Below, one piece after another: positions 1 through 4,648 of a DNA stretch of 5,632 nt. The stretch comes from Chloroflexota bacterium (GTDB lineage Bacteria > Chloroflexota > Limnocylindria > Limnocylindrales > CSP1-4): the NCBI GenBank assembly GCA_021814735.1, contig JAKAHX010000138.1, positions 1 to 5,632 of the forward strand, read 5' to 3'. Both the position numbers and the translations under genes were made by a program. Positions within the stretch are counted from its first letter, which is position 1. Each line of letters opens with the position of its first letter. Below the pieces are notes generated by a model that did not search any database, was not told where the DNA came from, and saw only the letters and a program-made list of their open reading frames with translations.

Positions 1-131
1 GGGCACCGAGCGACGCCCGGGGCGCATGGTTGCCATCCTCGCCGGGCGCGCCCGGAGGGGTCACGAAGAGCGGGTCCGACGACCCGGGCACTGGGCGGCG
101 GCGCGGCACGGATCGAGTCTAGCGCCGAGCC
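1..131. other. Edge region, no assignable gene
   Basis: This stretch lies just beyond the 3' end of the PIN toxin. Two short frames run off the left edge and mirror each other. A plus-strand frame would end at a TAG at 120-122, 9 bp before the toxin stop, giving a Gly/Ser/Pro/Arg-rich tail of about 39 residues as a convergent gene end would. A minus-strand frame could start at GTG 109-107 and read leftward as a Pro-rich N-terminus, but no Shine-Dalgarno sequence precedes it. A second minus-strand option is ATG 36-34, directly after a GAGG. Third-position GC is high in both long frames and does not decide between them. No motif, RNA gene or strong hairpin is evident. Confidence 0.3.
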
Positions 132-545
132 CTACGGGACGAGCTCGAAGGACGCCCCGGAGACGGCGCGCAGCAGTGCGTAGGGGCGCCGGTCGAGCGT
201 GGCCACCTGCGCCGCCCCGGTCCGCTCGACCAGCGCAACGGTCAGCGCGTCGGCCAGCGAGCAGCGGGGATCCACCGCCAGTCGCCGCAGTTCACGGGCG
301 CGCTCCAGGTCTCCCGGCGTGGGCGCCAGCAGGTCGATCGCGCCCGAGCCGATCGCCGACAGGAACGCGTCCGCCGCGCCGGGGCCGAGGCCCCGCTGCA
401 GGACGTGCTCGCACTCCGCCAGCGTCACCGCCCCGATCGCCAGCGGCTCCCTGGTCGTCGCGAACCACCCGGCGGCCGCCGCGTGGTTGAGGTCCGCGCG
501 GTCGGCCGCCGCCACGACGACGCTCGCGTCCAGCAGCACCGTCAC
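132..545 (-). CDS. PIN-domain ribonuclease toxin (VapC-like)
   Basis: A 137-residue protein of normal VapC length. PIN-domain toxins are Mg2+/Mn2+-dependent endoribonucleases that block translation by cutting tRNA, rRNA or mRNA, and are held inactive by the partner antitoxin. The four acidic positions of a PIN active site can be placed: D6 in the opening LLDASVVVAAAD strand, E44 in TLAECEHVL, D99 in SLADAL, and D118 in the C-terminal ATLDRRPYALLR motif, which is very typical of VapC. The start is GTG at 545-543. No other start fits before the first PIN strand, and this GTG overlaps the antitoxin stop as GTGA, implying translational coupling. The RNA target cannot be read from the sequence. 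All catalytic residues are present, so the toxin looks intact. Confidence 0.9.
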   Translation of the reverse strand: MTVLLDASVVVAAADRADLNHAAAAGWFATTREPLAIGAVTLAECEHVLQRGLGPGAADAFLSAIGSGAIDLLAPTPGDLERARELRRLAVDPRCSLADALTVALVERTGAAQVATLDRRPYALLRAVSGASFELVP

Positions 546-817
546 CGGCGCGGGCCGCCCATCTCTCGCGCAGCGATCCGGCCCGCGTCGAGCGACAGGC
601 GCCCGTGCCCGCTCCGCCCGACCCCGATGAACGGCAGCGGCCCGCGGGGCGGCTCGGCGCGCTCGAGGTAGGCCGCGATCGCCTCGCCGATCAGCGCGGT
701 CTTGGTGCGCCCGGAGATCCGGGCCAGTCGGTCCAGGCGGTCCAGGAGTCCCGCGTCGAGCAGGATCGTGGTGCGCCGCGTGGTCGGTGTGGTCGTTCGT
801 CGCTCGCTGCTGGACAT
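542..817 (-). CDS. Ribbon-helix-helix (CopG-type) antitoxin
   Basis: A 91-residue protein directly upstream of the PIN toxin. Residues 14-53 fit a ribbon-helix-helix fold: a short beta strand (RRTTILLD), helix one (LLDRLDRLARISG), then helix two (RTKTALIGEAIAAYLE). Such proteins dimerise, bind a palindromic operator through the paired strands, and repress their own operon. The tail from about residue 55 contains LPFIGVGRSG, a pattern I associate with RHH antitoxins of VapC-type toxins; it probably occupies the toxin active site. The first 13 residues are Ser/Thr/Arg-rich and likely disordered. The start is ATG 817-815. No convincing Shine-Dalgarno precedes it, and the predicted transcription start falls almost on the ATG, so a leaderless message is plausible. 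Family assignment (VapB-like or FitA-like) is by fold and context only. Confidence 0.85.
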   Translation of the reverse strand: MSSSERRTTTPTTRRTTILLDAGLLDRLDRLARISGRTKTALIGEAIAAYLERAEPPRGPLPFIGVGRSGHGRLSLDAGRIAAREMGGPRR

Positions 818-829
818 ATGACCACATAT
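816..829. promoter_or_regulatory. Palindrome over antitoxin start, likely autoregulatory operator
   Basis: ATATG (816-820) and CATAT (825-829) form a perfect 5-bp inverted repeat around the spacer ACCA. It overlaps both the candidate -10 element and the antitoxin ATG. An outer TGGA (811-814)/TCCA (834-837) pair extends the symmetry. Short palindromes at this location are what ribbon-helix-helix antitoxins bind. The repeat is seen in the sequence; the binding is inference. Confidence 0.45.
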
Positions 830-855
830 ATGCTCCACTGGACGCCAGCCGTCAA
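825..855 (-). promoter_or_regulatory. Promoter of the antitoxin-toxin operon
   Basis: Read leftward, TTGACG at 855-850 matches the sigma-70 -35 consensus at 5 of 6 bases. After a 17-bp spacer comes CATATA (832-827), or TATATG (830-825) with a 19-bp spacer. This is the one AT-rich island in a very GC-rich intergenic region. Transcription from TATATG would begin at about 817-819, at the antitoxin start codon. Called by eye. Confidence 0.55.
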
Positions 856-868
856 CCCTCCCTACGAT
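839..868 (+). promoter_or_regulatory. Weak candidate promoter of the serine operon
   Basis: TGGACG (839-844), an 18-bp spacer and TACGAT (863-868) each match sigma-70 consensus at 4 of 6 bases. It would start transcription near 875 and leave a leader of about 57 nt before the aminotransferase ATG. It overlaps the opposing antitoxin promoter. It is the best rightward pair I see in the 114-bp gap, but weak matches like this arise by chance. Confidence 0.25.
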
Positions 869-920
869 CGGGCTGCGCGTCCTCCGGCGAAGGTCGCGCC
901 ATCGGAGCGCACGCCGAGCC

Positions 921-925
921 GGGAG
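921..925 (+). promoter_or_regulatory. Ribosome binding site fixing the aminotransferase start
   Basis: GGGAG lies 6 nt upstream of ATG 932. It favours this start over the in-frame ATGs at 818 and 830, which lack such a signal and would add a non-conserved tail overlapping the promoter region. Confidence 0.6.
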
Positions 926-931
926 TCCACC

Positions 932-2173
932 ATGGCCAACCTCGAAGCGCACCTGCGCGTCCCCGGACCCACTCCACTCCCCGATCCCGTCCGCGAGGCT
1001 GGGGCATGGCAGATGGTCAACCATCGCGGCCCGGAGTTCGCCGCGCTGATGGGCCGCGTCGTGCCGGCGCTGCAGCGCGGGTTCCGCACCACCGGTGACG
1101 TGGTCCTCGTCGGCACGTCCGGGACGGGCGGCCTGGAGGCGGCAGTGGTCAACCACCTGTCGCCGGGCGATCCGGTCCTTGCCGTCACGGTGGGCGCGTT
1201 CGGCGATCGGTTCGCCAGGATCGCGAGCCAGTACGGCGCCGACGTGACACTGCTCGAGGTGACATGGGGACGCGCCGCCGAGCCCGACGCGGTGCGCGAC
1301 GCCGTGGCGGCGATGCAGGCGGCCGGGCGGTCGCCGCGGGCCGTCTTCCTGACACACAACGAGACGTCGACCGGGATCACCAACCCGATCGGGCCGCTCG
1401 CCGCCGCTGTCCGCTCGACCGCGCCGGAGGCGCTCCTGCTCGTCGACGCGATCAGCGGCCTGGGCGCGCTGCCCTTCGATACCGACGGCTGGGGGCTCGA
1501 CGTGGTGATCACGGGGTCCCAGAAGAGCTGGATGGTCCCCCCGGGCCTGGCGATGCTCTCGGTCTCGCAACGGGCGTGGGAAGCGTCCGAGCGGGCCACC
1601 ATGCCCCGCTTCTACTTCGACCTGAAGGCGCATCGCGATGCCGCGCAGAAAGGCTCGACGCCCTGGACCCCGCCAGTGAGCGTCTGCTTCCAGCTCGACG
1701 TGGCCCTGGGCCTCATCGAGCGCGAGGGCTACCCGGCCGTCTTCGCGCGACACGCCGCCTGCGGCGCGGCCACCCGGGCGGGGCTGCGCTCGCTCGGCTT
1801 CGAGCTCTTCGCCGACCCCGCGCACGCGTCGAACACGGTGACGGCCGCACGGGTCCCCGCGGACCTCGACTGGAAGCGGTTCAGTGCCGACCTGCGTGGC
1901 CGCGGCCTGACACTGGCGGGAGGGCAGGGCGCGCTGACCGGCCAGGTCTTCCGGGTGGGACACCTGGGGTACGTCACCGTGAACCAGATCCTGGCCGCCC
2001 TCGAGATCCTGGAGGAAGCCCTGGCCGCCGCCGGGCGCCCCGTGGACCGCGGCGCGGCGCTCGCGGCGGCCGCCCGGGCGGCGGACCGGGCGTCGGCGCA
2101 GATAGCCGACCCGCCGATGGACGCGTCGATGAGCGCGGCGGCACGCGCGGATGGAACCGAGGTGCAGGCATGA
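932..2173 (+). CDS. Class V PLP aminotransferase, likely phosphoserine or serine/alanine-glyoxylate transaminase
   Basis: A 413-residue PLP enzyme of aminotransferase class V, in the alanine-glyoxylate / serine-pyruvate aminotransferase group rather than the SerC group. Visible landmarks are the N-terminal PGPTPLP (11-17), HNETSTG (142-148), VDAISGLG (171-178, D172 pairing with the pyridine nitrogen), the PLP lysine K198 in GSQKSWMVPPG, and R341 in FRVGHLGYV, the expected carboxylate-binding arginine. Directly upstream of serA, it most likely transaminates 3-phosphohydroxypyruvate to O-phosphoserine; relatives of this type act so in some archaea. Serine- or alanine-glyoxylate transaminase is the main alternative. 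Residues from about 365 form an Ala-rich, low-complexity tail beyond the fold. The stop overlaps the serA start as ATGA. Cytosolic, no signal peptide. Confidence 0.85.
   Translation: MANLEAHLRVPGPTPLPDPVREAGAWQMVNHRGPEFAALMGRVVPALQRGFRTTGDVVLVGTSGTGGLEAAVVNHLSPGDPVLAVTVGAFGDRFARIASQYGADVTLLEVTWGRAAEPDAVRDAVAAMQAAGRSPRAVFLTHNETSTGITNPIGPLAAAVRSTAPEALLLVDAISGLGALPFDTDGWGLDVVITGSQKSWMVPPGLAMLSVSQRAWEASERATMPRFYFDLKAHRDAAQKGSTPWTPPVSVCFQLDVALGLIEREGYPAVFARHAACGAATRAGLRSLGFELFADPAHASNTVTAARVPADLDWKRFSADLRGRGLTLAGGQGALTGQVFRVGHLGYVTVNQILAALEILEEALAAAGRPVDRGAALAAAARAADRASAQIADPPMDASMSAAARADGTEVQA
2159..2164 (+). promoter_or_regulatory. Ribosome binding site of serA
   Basis: GAGGTG lies 5 nt before ATG 2170, inside the end of the aminotransferase gene. 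It supports this start, which also gives the expected MKLLVAEPL beginning of a SerA protein. Confidence 0.6.
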
Positions 2174-3738
2174 AGCTGCTGGTCGCGGAGCCGCTCGCCG
2201 AGGAGGGCCTCGCGCTCCTTCGCGCCCATCACCAGGTGGACGTCCGCACCGATCTCTCCCGGGACGCGCTCCTCGCCGCGCTGCCCGCGTACGACGGGCT
2301 GATCGTCCGCAGCCAGGTCAGGGTCGACGCGGAGGCCATCGCCGCGGGTGTCCGGCTGGCCGTCATCGGTCGGGCCGGGGTCGGCGTGGACAACGTGGAC
2401 CTGGACGCCGCCACCCGCGCCGGGATCGTGGTGGTCAATGCCCCGACCGGGAACACCATCGCCGCGGCGGAACACACGCTGGCCCTCATGTTCGCCCTGG
2501 CCCGTCGGGTGGCAGCGGCGGATGCCTCCGTGCGGCGCGGCGAGTGGAAGCGGAGCGCCTTCACGGGGATCGAGCTGCGCGGCAGGACCCTGGGCATCGT
2601 GGGGCTCGGCAAGATCGGCATGGCGCTGGCCGACCGGGCGCGCGGCCTGCAGATGGAGGTGATCGGGCACGACCCGTACGTGTCCGCCGAAGCAGCCGCG
2701 CACCATGGAGTCGGGCTGCGCTCCTTCGAGGAGGTTCTCGAGGCCGCGGACGTCCTGAGCCTGCACGTGCCGAACACCCGCGCCACCCGGGGCCTGATCG
2801 GCGCCGCGCAGCTGGCGCGGATGAAGCCGACCGCGTTCCTGCTCAACGTGTCGCGCGGATCGGTCGTCGACGAGGCCGCCCTGGCCGAGGCCCTGGCGGC
2901 GGGGCGCATCGCGGGAGCCGGCCTGGACGTGTACGCGACCGAGCCACCGGTCGGGTCGCCGGTGCTCGACGCGCCAAACACGGTGCTGACCCCGCACCTC
3001 GGCGCATCCACCGCGGAAGCCCAGGTCCGCGTGGCCGTCGAGGCGGCGGAGCAGGTCCTGGACGTGCTCGACGGGCGACCGGCCCTCTACGCGGTGAACG
3101 CTCCGCTCGTCGCACCGGAGACCGCGCAGGCACTCGCGCCGTTCCTGCCGCTGGCCGAGACGCTCGGCCAGCTGTACGCGCAGCTCGCGCCCGCTCCGGC
3201 CGACGAGCTGACGCTCGAGATCGCGGGCGAGCTCGCGAGCCACGAGACCGGCCCGCTGGCCGCAGCCGCGCTGCGCGGGCTGCTCGAGGTGGGCACGAGC
3301 GAACGAGTCAACCGGATCAACGCGCCGGCGATCGCGCGCGCCCGGGGCATCAGCCTCATCGAGCGCAAGCTGCCGGATGCCGGACCGTTCGCGTCGCTCG
3401 TCACGCTGAACGGCGCCACCGCGGTCGGCGGCACGGTGGCCGGGGGCGAACAGCGCATCGTGCGCCTCGGCGACGATTGGGTCGACATGGCGCCCGCCCC
3501 GAACATGCTGGTCACCAGGCACCGCGATCGCCCGGGGACGATGGGCCGGGTCGGGTTGATCCTGGGCGAGCATGACGTCAACATCAGCGCCATGCACCTG
3601 GCCCGGCGTGCCCCGCGCGAAGAGGCGAAGATGATCCTGGCTTTGGACGACCCCGTGCCCGACGCGGCCGTGGCCGCCATCCGGGCCGACCCGGAGGTGC
3701 TCGACCTGTGGCTCATCCGGCTCGATCTCGGTGACTGA
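2170..3738 (+). CDS. serA: D-3-phosphoglycerate dehydrogenase, three-domain type
   Basis: A 522-residue cytosolic enzyme that oxidises 3-phosphoglycerate to 3-phosphohydroxypyruvate with NAD+, the first committed step of serine synthesis. Its length fits the long (type 1) form. The substrate-binding domain is split around the nucleotide-binding domain. R47 in IVRSQV and N90 to T96 (NAPTGNT) line the substrate side. The Rossmann motif is GLGKIG (145-150), and D168 in HDPY favours NAD over NADP. The catalytic set is complete: R229 in NVSRG, E258 in ATEPP and H276 in TPHLGAS. An intervening allosteric (ASB) domain spans about 320-440 and a C-terminal ACT domain about 445-522, with RPGTMG and N471 in DVNIS where serine binds in regulated relatives. 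Serine feedback inhibition is therefore plausible. Overlaps both neighbours, so likely cotranscribed. Confidence 0.97.
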   Translation: MKLLVAEPLAEEGLALLRAHHQVDVRTDLSRDALLAALPAYDGLIVRSQVRVDAEAIAAGVRLAVIGRAGVGVDNVDLDAATRAGIVVVNAPTGNTIAAAEHTLALMFALARRVAAADASVRRGEWKRSAFTGIELRGRTLGIVGLGKIGMALADRARGLQMEVIGHDPYVSAEAAAHHGVGLRSFEEVLEAADVLSLHVPNTRATRGLIGAAQLARMKPTAFLLNVSRGSVVDEAALAEALAAGRIAGAGLDVYATEPPVGSPVLDAPNTVLTPHLGASTAEAQVRVAVEAAEQVLDVLDGRPALYAVNAPLVAPETAQALAPFLPLAETLGQLYAQLAPAPADELTLEIAGELASHETGPLAAAALRGLLEVGTSERVNRINAPAIARARGISLIERKLPDAGPFASLVTLNGATAVGGTVAGGEQRIVRLGDDWVDMAPAPNMLVTRHRDRPGTMGRVGLILGEHDVNISAMHLARRAPREEAKMILALDDPVPDAAVAAIRADPEVLDLWLIRLDLGD

Positions 3739-4564
3739 CGCTGGTTCCCCGATCCCTGCCGGACTCGACGCCACGCTGGTCCTGGTCCGGCACGGCGAGT
3801 CCACGTGGGTGGCCGAGGGCAGGGTGCAGGGCGGGGCTGATCCACCGCTGTCGCCGCTCGGTCTCCGCCAGGCGGCCCTGGTGGCGGATCGGCTCGCGGA
3901 CCCCGGCCGGCGTCCCGCCCTCCCCGTCCCCGGCGGCCCCCCCGCCGCGTGCTGGCACTCCCCGCTGCGACGGGCCGCAGCGACCGCCGACGCCATCGCC
4001 GGGCGGTGGGCGTCGCTCCGCCCCACGGCCGACGGGCGGCTCCGCGAGATCGGCCAGGGCGAGTGGGAGGGCCTCACGGGCGACGAAGTGCGGACGCGGT
4101 ACCGCGAGCTGCGAGCTGCCTGGCGGCGTGACCCGGTGCACGCGCATGCGCCCGGCGGCGAGTCACTGCAGGAGGTGGACGACCGCGCGCGGGCGTTCGC
4201 CGGCGACGCCTTCGCCGCGCTCCGGGCGTCGGCCGCCGACGGCCCCGGATCCTCGGGCCCCTGGGGCGAACCCACGGCGCCCGGACCGTCGGCGCGGCCC
4301 GTGGCACCCGGGTCGGACCCGGCGGGGCCAGGCCGCCCGTGGGGGCTCGTGGTCGCCCACGACGGACTGCTCCGTGTCCTCCTCCTGGTGTTGCTCGAGC
4401 TGCCCCTGCAGGGGTTCTGGCGGTTCCCGCTGGGCCTCTGCGGGCTGTCGGTCGTGGAGATCCGCGCCGGCCGCGCCGCGCTGGTGCTGCACAACTCGCT
4501 GGAGCACCTCGCCCCGCTCGGCGCGGCTGCCGGGGAGACGCCGGACCGGGGCGGCGCCCTCTAG
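3731..4564 (+). CDS. Histidine phosphatase superfamily protein, candidate metal-independent phosphoserine phosphatase
   Basis: A 277-residue member of the phosphoglycerate-mutase-like family, which works through a phosphohistidine. Catalytic features are R20-H21-G22 in VRHGES (H21 nucleophile), R81 in SPLRRA, E106 in REIGQGEWEG and H210 in VVAHDG; PGGES (141-145) is also typical. Context as third gene of a serA operon suggests O-phosphoserine to serine, as for the metal-independent PspA of Hydrogenobacter. Alpha-ribazole phosphatase or another small-molecule phosphatase remains possible. Oddities: V27 replaces the Asn usual after the RHGExxW motif, and Q109 stands where I recall PspA having a functional His. 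Residues 57-74 and 168-204 are Pro/Gly/Ala-rich insertions. Start GTG 3731 overlaps serA by 8 nt without a clear Shine-Dalgarno, so translation is probably coupled. Confidence 0.88.
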   Translation: MTDAGSPIPAGLDATLVLVRHGESTWVAEGRVQGGADPPLSPLGLRQAALVADRLADPGRRPALPVPGGPPAACWHSPLRRAAATADAIAGRWASLRPTADGRLREIGQGEWEGLTGDEVRTRYRELRAAWRRDPVHAHAPGGESLQEVDDRARAFAGDAFAALRASAADGPGSSGPWGEPTAPGPSARPVAPGSDPAGPGRPWGLVVAHDGLLRVLLLVLLELPLQGFWRFPLGLCGLSVVEIRAGRAALVLHNSLEHLAPLGAAAGETPDRGGAL

Positions 4565-4591
4565 GCAGGCCGGAGCAGGGCGGGGCGGGCA

Positions 4592-4622
4592 ACGCGGCGG
4601 CCCGTCACCAGGGCCGTGGCGT
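4592..4622. terminator. Hairpin between convergent genes, possible bidirectional terminator
   Basis: An imperfect stem pairs 4592-4603 with 4611-4622 around a 7-nt loop (GTCACCA). The inner arm CGGCCC/GGGCCG and the outer arm ACGC/GCGT are perfect, separated by one G-G mismatch and one G-T pair. No T-run follows on either strand, so a classical intrinsic terminator is not proven. Its place in the 84-bp gap between two converging genes is what supports the call. Confidence 0.4.
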
Positions 4623-4648
4623 CCCGAGGCGCACCCCGGGAGGTGACC

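Noticed and set aside
132..827. Toxin read from ATG 827 as a 231-residue protein
   Set aside because: The first 94 residues are an out-of-frame reading of the antitoxin gene; the PIN fold begins exactly at GTG 545.
605..931. N-terminal extension of the aminotransferase, including the in-frame ATGs at 818 and 830
   Set aside because: The family starts shortly before the PGPTPLP motif, GGGAG is correctly spaced for ATG 932, and the extension would overlap the antitoxin gene and promoter without conserved content.
542..1963. A long minus-strand extension upstream of the antitoxin (473 codons in total)
   Set aside because: Only the last 91 residues form a protein family. The upstream part is antisense to the aminotransferase, and ATG 817 sits at the right place for a promoter and the fold.
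3937..3943. A run of seven C that could be a frameshift or sequencing-error site in the phosphatase gene
   Set aside because: RHG before the run and REIGQGEWEG after it are in the same frame, so no shift is present in this sequence.
1729..4494. A 921-codon open frame on the minus strand across the serine operon
   Set aside because: It is antisense to three genes with complete catalytic motifs, is dominated by Arg/Gly/Pro/His, shows no domain, and is what high third-position GC produces opposite real genes.
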